Source: Magicicada septendecula
Taxonomy: Eukaryota; Arthropoda; Insecta; Hemiptera; Cicadidae
Assembly: GCA_034769895.1 (NCBI GenBank)
Contig: JAWRYS010001442.1
Location: 496,001-560,000, forward strand
Length of the DNA: 64,000 nucleotides
Direction: 5' to 3'
The notes under the pieces: generated by a model
Seen by the model: only the letters and a program-made list of their open reading frames with translations
Told to the model about the DNA's origin: nothing
The model's database searches: none
Position numbers and translations under genes: made by a program
Shown: one piece after another, positions 11,820 to 23,611 of the stretch
Numbering within the stretch: position 1 is the first letter of the stretch
How the letters are laid out: every line of letters starts with the position of its first letter

Positions 11820-12135
11820 TTTTAGGTCGGATATCATGAAAGTTATGGGCGATACAGTTCTGCGACCTGTTTTATTCGATTTTTCAGGTCAAAAACCATA
11901 AGAAACAACAGAATTCGCCTCCTAATTTACCTTCCCAGAATTTCAGAAAGTCTTCATTTACCGAAACCCGGGCGAAATCTTTCGCTAGCCATAACTCGCT
12001 TACAAAGCGTTTCCGGACATATGTTTATATGAACTTTTTTTCTTCTTTTACACATAGAACCATTTCTCAAATTATTTCCCTCTTCTCCCGGGACACCCTG
12101 TATATATATATATATATATACACCTATATATACAT
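11820..12135 (+). repeat. Interspersed-repeat 3' end ending in CGGGACACCCTGTATA and an AT tail
   Basis: The stretch ends in CCCGGGACACCCTGTATATA followed by (TA)n. Its upstream part contains GCCATAACTCGCTTACAAAG and a GTTTCCGGACATATG phrase. I associate this end (TACAGGGTGTCCCG in reverse) with common insect interspersed repeats, but I cannot confirm it without a library search. The upstream limit is a guess. Confidence 0.4.
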
Positions 12136-12879
12136 TGCAAGTTACGACTATTTCATAAATTTACACAAATACAGAACCACGTACTCAACGCAACTATTAA
12201 GTGAAGTACACTGGCCAGGTCGCATGATTTTAGTTTCTTGTTGCGTCAAGTATATGTAGTTGCACAATAATTAAATAAACTTTAAAGAGGAGTGAGATGT
12301 TGTTGACAATAATTATTTAAACCATTTAAAATAGTCATCCTAAGGTTTATTCATTAATAGAAAAATATTCCAATATTAAAAAATTCAAACATTAAATAGA
12401 TCAAATATCCACTTTTATAAGTTTCACACATTTTAGACTGTTCATAACATCTAAAAACTAAACAGTCATATACTCTTATTAACTAAACAGACATGTTAAA
12501 TAAGTCATCTAAATTCTTTCATTTTGTGTGTGTCTGACTTTGATTTAATCTTCAAATGCTAATAGCAACTCATTTAAAAAGAAACAAAAATAATATTAAA
12601 CTTAAGCACAAAATTACTAGTTACTATAGACAAAATAAACTAATTACATTTACTTTCAAACTATTATTTAACCCTATTGAGACACAAAAATTTGTAACAT
12701 ATAACAAAAGACTTAGTAACTTTCAAATTTTCTTATAAAATTAAATTATTGACTTTAACTATTATTTAAATTTTAAATTTTTAAGTCTTACTGTACATGT
12801 AAAATTGTCTTTCTGGAAGTTCTTTTCACAACAAAATTATAAATATTTAGTCATCACCTGCATACTGCTGCCGTTACAG

Positions 12880-12928
12880 TTGTGTGTGTGCGTGTGCGTG
12901 TGCGTGTGCGCGCGCATGCGCGCGCGCG
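12880..12928. repeat. (GT)n/(GC)n microsatellite
   Basis: TG repeats are interspersed with CG and pass into alternating GC (GCGCGCATGCGCGCGCGCG), a self-complementary alternating tract. Confidence 0.95.
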
Positions 12929-13035
12929 TCCTGAATCCTGAGAATTTTATGATAATGATGATAATGATGCTGTGTTCTCTGTCTCTATGGGTTGTTGTTG
13001 GTGTTGTTGCTCCTGAGTGAGTTCCTCCTAACGTC

Positions 13036-13076
13036 TTGTGTGTGTGTGTGTGTGTGTGGTAGTGTGCGTGTGTGTC
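13036..13076. repeat. (GT)n microsatellite, interrupted
   Basis: About 20 bases of pure GT are followed by an interrupted GTAGTGTGCGTGTGTG segment. Confidence 0.95.
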
Positions 13077-13641
13077 CATGTCGATCCGAAACGGGCAGCT
13101 TAACTTCGTCTGTAGATTTCTTGAGTCTGAGAATGCCCCAAAATTGTCGGTCGTATTTATACTGGACTCAATCTAACATATCCAGGATTGCTCTTGACAT
13201 GTTAGAAATTGTAACTTCCATGCAAAGCGTCCTTTTAATTACGAGTCACGTTTTTGTTCATTTTAGCGATTTCGTAAACACACTTGTAGCATGCGCAATA
13301 TCATTGTTTGCATAACTTTTTTCTATTCACGCACATATAACACACATGTTAATTACTCTTTAGTTACACCCGTAATTAACTTTAATTATTTAGCGTCTTT
13401 AATATTGCAAATTTCTGCAATATTTTATATATCACTGCATTCGTTAAGAATTCCTTAATGCGATGGTGTTTTTATAATTGGCGTAAGTCTTTGCTTACAG
13501 GTTTAACACAAATAATTATTTTATTATAATCCTGTTAAGACATGATTACAGACAAAACAATAAGTCGTTCGCATCACCATATACTTTTATGTCGTAGCGT
13601 GCTCACACACACAAACACACACACGATGTAACGTAATCAAC

Positions 13642-14563
13642 TATTTAGACATAACCACCATAAGAAACAACAACCACATACAATATGGAATATACAGAAA
13701 ACCAACTTCTACCAACATTATTATACCTAAACATTCTGACCACCCACCAAAACATAAAATGGCAGCATTCTATTCCCTATTTAACAGAATGTACAAAATT
13801 CCCCTAAACAAACAAGAAACAGACAAAGAAAGAAATATAATATACCAAATTGCTCATGAAAATGGATACAATACAAATACTGTAAACAAAATATAAAATA
13901 AAATAAAATATAAAATAAAAACTGAACAATTAAGAATTAATGAAAATGAACAACACATAAATAATAACAACAACAAAAAATGGGCCACATTCATATACAT
14001 AAATAATAAAATGACAAAGGTAACAAAATTATTTAAAAACACAGATATAAAAATACCATACAAAACTAATAAAAATAATTTACAAAAACTAAATAACTCA
14101 CACAACAAAGATAATACAACAAATAACGTTATATACAAACTTTAATGCCAAGATTGCAATAAATGTTCATAGGACAAACAAAAAACAGCTGAAAAAACGT
14201 TATTTTGAACATCTAAATGCATACAAAAAAGCAGAAATATATAAATCCAATTTGGCCACATATGCAATAAACACGGGACATGAATTCCCAGACATAACCA
14301 ATGGGACACTAATAAAACACATACCACACAAAGGGACCATAATGAACATTTGGGAAAATTTACAAATATACAAACGTAAAACACAAAACAAACTAATACC
14401 AGAACAAATACAAATCAATACAAAACACGACACAATTTTCGAAGTACTCAACATCGAAAATACACAAAATACTAATATGTACACCACAATCACACACAAA
14501 AATTCCACTTTAAGTTACCAGAGACCACAATGGAGCCAGACCAACACACAGGTACTTCACTAG
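13642..14563 (+). pseudogene. Penelope-like element: RT C-terminus plus GIY-YIG endonuclease
   Basis: Translation from 13642 opens with YLDITT and continues to GIYRKPTSTNIIIP, HPPKHKMAAFYSLFNRM and IIYQIAHENGYN. This is the signature end of Penelope-like reverse transcriptases. A stop lies at 13894-13896. The linker continues in the same frame with WATFIYI and VTKLFKNTDIKIPYKT, then the zinc-finger-like CQDCNKC after an in-frame TAA. A frame change in an A-run near 14180 leads into the GIY-YIG endonuclease: FIGQT, then KRYFEHLNAYK, YAINTGH and GTLIKHI. The reading frame ends at 14563. The element is truncated at its 5' side next to a CA microsatellite, so the RT catalytic core is absent. Past the stop (14570-14640) a GAGGATGAGAGC...GCTCTCGAAAC hairpin-like phrase resembles Penelope 3' tails. 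Family assignment rests on motif order. Confidence 0.85.
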
Positions 14564-15872
14564 ACCCAGAATCGCGAAGGCTGAGGATGAGAGCAAAATA
14601 GCTCTCGAAACATGTTCCAAATAAGGGAAAAATAACATCTTGAGGTAATTAAATACAAATTTTAAATATTATATATTGTAACGTCACAAAACGTTCCATA
14701 AAGAAAATAATTGCAAAAGTAAATTATCGTAAGAGGAAGGTGAAATGAACAGAATCGAACCCAAATAATCCAAAAAATTTAGTAATATTGTTTAATAGTT
14801 AATATCAATAATATGTAAAAACGACTAAGACTTTGACCAAGACTCAAACACTATATATCGTTTAAGTAAAGAATAGAATAAAACTAATATTGTAAAATAA
14901 GTGAAACAAATAATCTTAGAAATGACCAAAATGATGTCATGACATGTTAGAAATGTAACTCAGAATAGAGCATAAAAAAAATTTATTGTGAAATAATAGA
15001 CAAGATCTAGTCCAATACTTTATAATATATATAATAGATGTATCAAATGATTTAAACACATCATTAAATAGGATGTAAATTAAAATAAAAAGATGTAATT
15101 TTGTAACAGAAAATCAAAGTTTTAGTGTTGAGACCAATCACTCAGATGTATGTGAAAATTAATTGTTATAAAATTAAGAAAAAAACTAAATGTAAATGTC
15201 AGTTAGACAAACACAAACAAAATACATCGAATAGAGAAATCTGTAAATTGATTAGAAGTCAATGAAAATAACCAAAAACAGTGTTAAACTGAAAACATGT
15301 AGTGAACATGTAAAATTGTTAAATTTATGACTTTAAAGTTATCAAAATGCAACAAACTTGTATTTTAAAGTTGAACCACAATATGAAGTAACTATACCTA
15401 TAAGTATGACCACCTAAAACACTTTAACAGTCAAGTTATAAAACTAGTTACATAGACCATACTAGGCTGAGCTCAAAAAACAGTCACAAAATTAGTCATA
15501 TTTGACAGATTAAATGTTTAATACTAGAAAGAATATAGGAAAAAGATATAATTCTATCATGTACAATGGAAAATTACTTGCTCAATTGAAGACAAGCTTA
15601 ATTCATAAAGAATTTTAAAATATAATAGGGAAATTTGTCACACACATGAAATAGCTCATCTGTACAAAGACAGTGAGGTGCTAATTGAGAATACAATAAA
15701 ATTAGAATGTATTAGGAAAAACCGGGTATTCCCAAAGATAAACAATGTAACAAACTCTAAGTGAATACCCAAAAAATCCCAGAAATAATACCAGAAAAAA
15801 TCGCTAACGTGCATGTTGAATAGAGCAACAGCACGCAAATTCTAATAGAACGTACACAGCCAAATATCCAGC

Positions 15873-15888
15873 GGCCCTGAAAAGGACC
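15873..15888 (-). promoter_or_regulatory. Isolated match to the histone mRNA 3' stem-loop
   Basis: On the minus strand this reads GGTCCTTTTCAGGGCC, which fits the metazoan histone stem-loop consensus GGYYYUHHUHARRRCC at every position. The stem is 6 bp with one G-U pair and the loop is UUUC. No histone C-terminus is readable upstream on the minus strand (15889-16050) and no clear purine-rich downstream element follows. It may be chance or a processed relic. Confidence 0.3.
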
Positions 15889-16775
15889 GAATTTAATATA
15901 GAAAAATCAAATTTTGCTGGTATTAGCGACATAGACAGACTTTGACAAAACCCCAAAACAAATTACTAAACGCAAACCTACATTGAGTTATAACTAGCGC
16001 TGAGACGGCAGTATAGCGAGGTCACGGAACGCAGTCAGCTGTTTTTCGCCGGCAACGATATAAAAGCATAGAAGCAGTACGATTTTTTTTTTAAATAGTG
16101 CGGAGTTTTGAAATCGTAATTTGACTGTTAAATAGTTACAAGTGAGTGAGGAAACGAAAATACGAAGAGGCGCAAGATTGGAGTTGTCCCCAAGAACAGT
16201 GTCCAGTGAAGGAAAACCCCTACCCACCGGAACGTGAGTTGTCCAAAATTAAAATCCTTTTACCGGGTATCTTTGTCACACAATTGTACTACATATATCA
16301 AACACTTTCAATTCACACGAATTTTGTAAAGCATCCCACTGATTTTTCTTGATAGTTCAAAGGAGTCACGTCCTGAGTATAAAGTTTTTTCAAAGATTAA
16401 ATTCATGCGATTCAACTGAGCAATAAAATAATTATTAGCCGATACTTGATAAAACCATGTCAATAATTTTTGTAACTCTGCAATTTTTCATAATTTTTAC
16501 TGTTAGTCCTTCAGACAATTTATATAAAAGAAAAGTCATTAAACATATGTTATTTGCAACTCCACTTGTCTTATTTACATTTTTTCTATAACTAATTTAA
16601 CAAGAAAATTAATTTTGTTTAATAATAATTTCTTGGACTAAATATCCAAGTGGCGCCCTCACACACATATTAGCATAAGTTGTATTCGCAGGACTACATC
16701 TTCGAAAAAAAAAGACAATTTGTAAGTATAAGTGCGAGGAGTGTAACAACACCCGACAGACAATCATTTCATACG

Positions 16776-16822
<47 letters not shown>
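16776..16822. repeat. (AT)n microsatellite
   Basis: About 45 bases of nearly pure alternating AT. Confidence 0.95.
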
Positions 16823-16824
<2 letters not shown>

Positions 16825-17743
16825 CATACAATTTTAAAGTATTGTAAACTTTTCCATTTAATTAATCATATGCAAGTGAACCATGACGGTTTTTAAGATT
16901 GTAAACGACAATTATTTATTGACGATAATATTTTAAAATTGCTGTCTATTGGATTAAATTGATCTGTTAATAAACAATATGTTTCCAATAAATGTTTCAT
17001 CTTTTCGCCGGTTGGGTTCTTGCTGAAGTATTTGTTTTTTATTTTATGTAAAACCAGTTTCGCATGTAAAATATCCAATAGTTAGAAAATCCATTACATT
17101 TTATCTACTTAATAACTTTAGAGTCAAGGTTTTAGTAACTAATAACAACGTAACGTGGTAACGACAAGATAAAATAAGTAAACTCGAAAAGGCATATTCT
17201 TTAAAATTTATTGGACACAACTCTAATCCGAGCACTAGTAGCCTAAGTATTCTAAAACAACACATCTAGCTAGTTGATCTAGCTTTCTAAATATTCCTAT
17301 TTTTTGTATTCTAGTTGATCCAAACGTTTTTTGTGGATTTTATGTGCCAATATTAGATTTTATTATTTGCATTTCTTTTTATTTCATAAATCTTGTTTAC
17401 GTATTTTTACATACATGTCTTAATATTCCATAATTTCCTATTCTATTGTCAATTTAAATGATTATTTTCAGTAGAGTTTTTTTAAAAACCTGCAATTATT
17501 CTTTGTACTTGGTAACTTGAATGTTAATTCAATGTCATAATAGGACACAATTTGCAGTACATAACGTTCTAGGTGTTTCACCGTTTTGAGAAAATTTGTA
17601 GTAAGTTCATTAGCCTTTAATGATGACTATTGTTATTTTATGTTTTATAAAATAGACAAAATCATTAAATTAATAAAACTAGTGTCAGTGCCTATTCCCT
17701 TACTTCCTACATTAACTTGCATACGTCTCTAAGAATAATAATA

Positions 17744-17965
17744 ATGGCTCCCATGTGTACCACCGAAGTAGCTTAGGAGAAGGCAGGGTAGGCTGCCTTA
17801 TGTGAGCCGTACGGCATACAAGGAAGGCAGTGGTGGCCAGCACTACGCTTCAGCCGCCCATTATTACCCTAAGAGATTATCCCACTTACTCTTTTTCAAC
17901 AGGCTGCGTCGACCTGGGGGTTGAAAAACGCACCTTGATTTTATGGTGGGGGCCCAAGAACAAAC
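17744..17965. repeat. G+C-rich interspersed-repeat candidate
   Basis: About 220 bp with markedly higher G+C than its flanks. It contains GAGCCGTACGGCATACAAGG, AAGGCAGTGGTGGCCAGCAC and a CTGGGGGTTGAAAAACGC phrase. AGGCAGGGTAGGCTGCCT can form a hairpin. The composition break and lack of an open frame suggest an inserted short element. The wording resembles insect interspersed repeats I have seen, but I cannot name the family. Confidence 0.4.
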
Positions 17966-18127
17966 GTCTCTCTTTTAAATAATTTGAGAAAGTGTGTATA
18001 CAGGTTTCTGTTTACAGTAACTTCAATGTTATACATTGATGTTGTGTGGTACTTTTAAAAATATATTATTATTACAATTAACAATTTCCTGCAAAATGTT
18101 CGGGTTAATTTGAATAATTCAGTTAAT

Positions 18128-18345
18128 ACGTTATGAGGTAACAATAATATCAAGTTGTATTTCATAATTGCTTTCCTTTGTTTAATTTCATTAATAATTA
18201 TGCTTGTAGGTCAAAAGATTATTAAATAAAACAAAACACAGCACAAGGAAAAACTTTTAATTAAAATGTTACGGAACTTGGAAGTAATTAGGAATGGTGC
18301 GTCGGTAAAACAAAATAAACTTTTACAGCTTACGAGGAGAAAAAG
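18128..18345 (+). repeat. Diverged repeat, copy related to 46181-46355
   Basis: Shared blocks in order are ACGTTATGAGGTA, a TTATTAAATAAA block, CAAGGAAAAACTTTTAATTA, a GGAACTTGGAAGTAATTA block and CTTACGAGGAGA. The copies differ by many substitutions and indels, so the duplication is old. It ends about 140 bp before the relic primer site and may be internal sequence of the same dead LTR element. Confidence 0.5.
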
Positions 18346-18488
18346 TACTCAATTATTGTGGAAACTCTCGCTCTAGAGTTTGGCCCCATTTTACGCCTTT
18401 AAAATTATTCCTAAATTAAGATTTTACATTTTAAAAAACTCGTTGTTTATATATACATATTTAACTTTGGTAATATTTTTATATATTT

Positions 18489-18514
18489 GCCCCACGTGTT
18501 TGGGAGCCAATTTT
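18489..18514 (-). promoter_or_regulatory. Relic LTR/primer-binding-site junction
   Basis: GCCCCACGTGTTTGGGAGCC followed by AATTTTATAATG closely follows the junction of element 4 at 62435-62465: GCCCCACGTTGGGCGCC, then the A and ATT spacer, then TGTTATAAG. Read on the minus strand it is a decayed tRNA-Lys-type primer site just downstream of an LTR end. A dead LTR would then extend rightward from about 18514, but I cannot define its far edge. Confidence 0.45.
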
Positions 18515-19959
18515 ATAATGTAATATTAATGTGTTTTATTTTTCTAAATAAATTAAATCGTTTCTTTTGTTTGCTAACTTTTTGCAATATTATTTTAATG
18601 TGTCGGAATAATATTTATTGTTCACTTTATGATGTTTAACACTGTTCGTCACTGTTCTTTTTTGTTCCCTACGTGATGTGTAATTCAGTGTTTCCCAGTG
18701 TTGAGGTTACTATAAAACTACAATTATAATAAATGATTAATCACTTCATATAAGAATATATAAGTGTTGTTTTAAGAAAATAATATGCTTAGGTCTTACC
18801 AATGCGTGGACTCAGATATCGAAATCCTTCGGTACATTTTTAATATGAAATAGGTCATTGTGGTATAAAATTATTTCGTTGTATTTTGATCGGGTAATTC
18901 TTCTTTATCAGTTACTTTAATTTCATAAAATGTTTAGTTAATTTTCTCTTATTTCATAATTTAATATCAGACCATCAACGAATGCGTCTATTCTGGACCA
19001 GAACTATGCAACAATTGAATTTTATTTCGAAACCTAAAGAAGGCGTCACCTTATTTTTCAATTACGAATGTGGTTGATTGAAAATTAAATCTGCGTTAAA
19101 CTTTATACGGAATAAATATCTCAAAATCTACATTTTTTCTCAAAATTCCAAGATAACATATATCTCGCTCTTTAATCAAAAAATTAAATCCAGATCTAAA
19201 TTGCCCATGAAATTTAGGTTAATATGACTTGTAGATGACATTTCTAACGCAAATATTACACTTTCTATATTTTTTGGGATTATAAATTACTTTTTTAACT
19301 AAAAACTGCATATTATGTTTTAAAACTACATTTTCAATTACTTGTATGGTTCTATTTAGCCTACAGCTTACATATTATGTGTTTTTGTATCAGGTTTACA
19401 TTTGCATGTTATAGGCATAGATACACCATCAGCTTAAAGTTACCATTCTATCTAATTTACAATATATTTTCTTATTCCTAAACTGATATACAATTAATTT
19501 AATTCTATTTAATGTCCAAACAGTTAGACTACGTAGTGCACAAGATACAAAATAATATTACTTTACTATGGACAATTATTGTCTATTATTTCAAGATTCT
19601 TTTTTATTATTTATTAGACATTAAAACCTAATGTACTGATTAATGACCCTTTAAAATTCCTATTTCAATATTTACGATGACTCAGTGTTATTAGTCAGTT
19701 ACACAATCACTTGACGCGGTTATAATTTTTGTTATTTAACCAAACTTTACAGTTGTTGATTTAGATTAATATTTCCTGCATTTTACAAGGCTGATAAATT
19801 CTATACCACATTAATTATGTGTAGGCTTACAGTATTTTAACATGTTATCTATTATAGGCTTTTTTTACATAATTGGTTTTTTATTTGAGGAGAAAGAATT
19901 CCCCTCTTAATTAAATTTACTCTGACTTTCTTATGTAATATTATGTTACATTAATATAT

Positions 19960-21036
19960 TGCAAGGTAACAGGTTATAGCCCAAACCAGACTTGCAGAAA
20001 AGAATGCACAATTGGTAAAAATACATACATTTATTGTCCTTTTCTTTTACACACAAATACATCAAAATATTCTTTCGTTATTGTAAACAAAATTGATTTA
20101 TTGAAGTTCAAAATCTGCTTTGAAAATATCTTTTAAATAAATGTTCTCTTTATTTAAATAGTGCTGCAAATTTTTAAGTGTTCAAAGTCTCCTTTAAACA
20201 AAATTAAATTTTCAATTAATGTTTTTTTTACTTTATACTTTAAAACTTTATAATTGGATAACAAATTTATTTAAATTTGGCTTCCCTGTTCTGTTGTCTT
20301 CATTGTCCTCCCGGTCGACGATCTCGATCCGGCCTCCAGCGATCCGTCGTCTTGGTTCCACGTTCCAGCAACCGCCTCGAGGAACTGGCTTGCTCTAGGC
20401 GTCCGTATCCCAGCCGCCACGATCAGCAACACGAAGCTCAGGAACGGTAGCGGACTATCTCGTACCCCGTATTGGTTTCCTGCCGACACTCGCTGCTAAC
20501 ACGACTCAACGGGCCCAAGGACTGCCTGGAATTTTTGTTGACTGGACGATGCCCACCGCGACTGCTTTCGCGGAGTACTGTATGAAGACTCACAGAGACG
20601 AGTTTAAGGGAAGAGAAGAGTTAGATGAAGACTGGCTACTCCTTTTATAATACTGCTCAATGTATGCCGCGGCGCTGCGGCAGACGTCACCGCCGATATG
20701 CGCGTAGGCGTATTTTCCATATATTCTATTATACACCGGGCCGGCCACGTGCTCACAGATTTCCTTATTTTTGAATTTTCTAGAACAATGCTTTATTACA
20801 TATGAATAAACTTCCATAACCTTCTATTTGCTACCCACACTACACAACACTTCACTCACATATTAAATTATATCTTCATAGATTTACTTTGTCTTATTAC
20901 TATTTTATAAATTAACTTTAATTTTTAATAATATTATTTTACTTCCAAGCATCCTTCTATCATTCTGGACACCCATAACTCCTGATAATAATTATGCTCC
21001 ACATTTACCTATAGTGAGACAGCTTGTCACGTTGCA
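19960..21036 (-). repeat. Element 1 3' LTR
   Basis: It matches 26537-27614 almost base for base at a constant offset of about 6577. A central G+C-rich block (20280-20720) stands out from AT-rich ends. It contains TATAAAAGG on the minus strand at 20641-20649 and an open minus-strand frame at 20489-20271 with a hydrophobic N-terminal stretch (LPFLSFVLLIVAAG), also present in the other LTR. Confidence 0.9.
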
Positions 21037-21392
21037 TAAGCCTCCAATAATTTTGTTTACTAAACAAAAAATCTTATTTTCTTGGAACATTAAATTTTTC
21101 TTTTATTCAAACTTAAAACATTCTTCTAATTCAACACTCTAGACAAATAATATAACCCAAAAACATAACAGGAAATTTTCACAAACTAAAACATAATTAA
21201 TTCTTTATTTCATGTCTTTATTAATACTATGGAATGTGGCAACAATGTCTATTGGTTTTCATATGATCATTCAGCCAATATACTGTCCATCCACTCATAC
21301 ACTGTAGTTTCATATGAGCGAGTTGCGTAGATGCATTCCATCGTATTATTATTATTATTATACATTTTATTACTTTACTCTGGGTCATGTAT
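21037..21392. other. Element 1 3' untranslated region
   Basis: AT-rich sequence between the integrase end and the 3' LTR. The expected polypurine tract next to 21036 is poor (minus strand ATTGGAGGCTTA). Confidence 0.5.
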
Positions 21393-22764
21393 TTATGGAT
21401 TCGATCGTTCACGAGGGTAATGTTTCCTCAATGATGCGCCATGATATTTTCCAATTATCTTGTTATGATCTTCATCAGCAACGATGAAATTATTCCTGCC
21501 ATCCTGTCCTCTTAGTTTATAAGGACCATTAAACAATCTGAAGAACTTAGCCGACGTGTTATCTTTAGAACGGCCTACAGGATTTGCCTTCAGAAGAACC
21601 ATTTATCCTTCCTGAAACTTCAAAGTTTTATGCGTATCATTGAACACCCGTGCCCGTTGATCAGCCGTCTGCTCTATCTGGGTTTTGGCTGTTCTGTTTG
21701 ATGTGCAAAGGTAGGGGTAGATTGTGGGTCTCTAGTTTTTTTATGTGCCTCTCCCAAAACCTGATAGGTTGCTTACCTGAATGCAGTTCTTTAGGTGTAA
21801 AGCCCGTCGTGGTGTTATAATTCTCAGTTAACGACTGCTCGAAGAACCGTATGTAATCTGGCTACATGTTTTGTACGCCATGACAGTAGGTCCGAAATAG
21901 TCCCAGCTCCTTATTTACCCTTTCGGCCAGGTTCCCCTGTGGTCGCCGAATAGCCGTAAGGATAGGTTGGATACTATTCGTTTCGAGGGTAGTAGACCAT
22001 CGCACATCCTGGAACTGCTTTCCTTGGTCACTAAGGATCCTCTTCAGGGGTCCATTCTTTGGGATATATTTCTTGAGAACAGCTGTTAACACCGCTTTGG
22101 TTTTTGGTCGGGTTACAGGGTAGAGTCTGACGTTCTTGGTGAAGGCATCTATGCATACGATCAGGTGTCTTAATCTGCGAAGACCTCGCAGAAGTGGGCC
22201 TAAGAAATCAACACATAGCAACTCACCTTTCCCTTGAGTGACAATCCCTTGTTGTTCAATATACGTGTGCAGATTCGGAGATTTTGCCGTTTGACACTCA
22301 TGGCATGTCTTCAAAATACTGCGAATCCTCCGCACCATATTGTTACATACAAAGTCCTCCTTGAGTGCTAAGTAACATCGATATGGACCAGCATGTGGTA
22401 AGTTTTCATGGCATTCCCACGTTATTGACTCTAACATGCTACTTGGAAGCACAATTTTCCATTTTTCATTCATTAATTTATAACAAATATTATTAACACA
22501 GCAGTACCGCGGCTTTTCCTTACGGCGTATGCTTGTTTTTATTTTGTTAATGTTAGGGTCCGTGTCTTGTACTAAATGGATTCTAGCTACGCGCTGACGT
22601 AACTCTTGCTTTATCTCATATTGCATAGCTAACATTTTTACGTTACTAGGGTCCGACTCATGCTCTTCAGTGAATTCAGGCGCGTATCTACTCAGCGTAT
22701 CAGCTATTCTATTATTACTCGCTTTAATATATTTAATAGTGAAGTCGTATTCCTGAATCGTCAT
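21393..22764 (-). pseudogene. pol: Element 1 pol: RNase H tail and integrase
   Basis: The frame opens with the end of RNase H (ADTLSRYAPEF), then the integrase HHCC zinc domain (CHENLPHAG, CHECQTAKS). The DDE core follows: CVDFLGPL, ILSDQGKQF and GNLAERVNKELG, retaining both Asp and the Glu. The main frame closes at 21862. The C-terminal domain with FRLFNGPYKL, a GPF/Y-type motif, lies in 21602-21393, and 260 bp between them are frameshifted. The product would insert cDNA into chromosomes; here it is broken. Confidence 0.85.
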
Positions 22765-23611
22765 TATCCAGCGAGTCGTCCGGCGTTGGTTAGTCTACAT
22801 CTTAGAAGAAAGGGTAATGCTTGGTTATCTGTATGAATTTCAAAGTGCCTGCCGCATAGATAGTACCGAAATCTATTCAAAGCATAGATAACCGCCAATA
22901 TTTCCTTTTCTGAAGTAAAATAGTTTTTCTCGGCTCCCTTAAGGGTACGGTTTACACACGAGATGACACGATGTTCACCCGTAGTCTCCCGCAGATATAA
23001 CACAGCGCCGATAGCAGTATCACTCACATCCGTTTGCAACACATAAGTACCTTCGTCATTCGGATGAAACAAGTGTAAATTATTTTTAAATAGATTTTTA
23101 ATCTTCTCAAACGCGACTTGATCTTCCCACATCCCCTTTTGAGTAACACTAATAAAGGTGTTATTGTTTTTGAATAATTCAGCGAAAACCGGCAATAGTA
23201 CCCAGTTAATCCAAGGAAAGCTCTAACATCTTTAACCTTTTTAGGTGTTCGGAATTTAACAATACTGTCCGTTTTCGCTGGATCTGTGCTAATACCGTCC
23301 GCATTTATAACATGCCTGAAGAACTTAATTTCTGATTTAATGAATTCACATTTCGATTGTTTCAAAACTAAATTAGCCTTGCGGAGCTTATTCAACACTA
23401 TGTCGAGGTGTTCTAAGTGTTCCTCGAACGACTTAGACATGAGTAGGATGTCATCCAGGAAAATGCTGACAAATTCCTCTACTTCGGGACCCAGTGCCAG
23501 TTCTAAGCATTTAATAATTGCCGCTAGACATGTCACGAGTCCAAAAGTTACTACTTTAAATTGGTAGCTTTTATTTTTGTAGAGGAATGCAGTATTTCCG
23601 ACTTTCCTCAT
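22764..23611 (-). pseudogene. pol: Element 1 pol: RT catalytic half and RNase H
   Basis: The RT continues with VTFGLVTC and FLDDILLMSK (the YxDD box, here FLDD), then FLGLTGYYCRF, the connection segment. A frame change near 23150 leads to RNase H: YVLQTDVSDTAIGAVL with its catalytic Asp, SEKEILAVIYAL with the Glu, and EIHTDNQALPFLL with the second Asp. The RNase H frame ends at 22764, and the rest of RNase H (YIKASNNRIADTLSRY) resumes in another frame. Confidence 0.85.

Larger units (their letters stand above)
12136..13641. other. AT-rich stretch with microsatellites, no gene
   Basis: It holds the two GT-rich microsatellites annotated separately, and a CA-rich stretch (about 13600-13625) that directly precedes the Penelope fragment. 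No coding signal is evident. Confidence 0.5.
14564..17743. other. AT-rich stretch after the Penelope tail; no gene
   Basis: The first 80 bases look like the Penelope 3' tail. The rest is A-rich low-complexity DNA. A small G+C-richer stretch (15860-16240) has a TATAAAAG at about 16062 and an isolated histone-type stem-loop (annotated separately), but I can assign no gene to it. Confidence 0.5.
17966..19959. other. AT-rich stretch with repeat relics
   Basis: It holds one copy of a diverged repeat (18128-18345) and a relic LTR/primer-site junction (18489). Nothing else is recognised up to the edge of element 1. Confidence 0.5.

Noticed and set aside
13854-14508. Long minus-strand hydrophobic frames resembling membrane proteins
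   Set aside because: They are the antisense of the A-rich Penelope sequence; runs of Phe, Leu and Ile reflect poly-A on the other strand.
16057-16352. TATAAAAG followed by a 68-codon plus-strand frame at 16146
   Set aside because: The product is not recognisable, has no splice or poly-A context, and the TATA word is common in AT-rich DNA.
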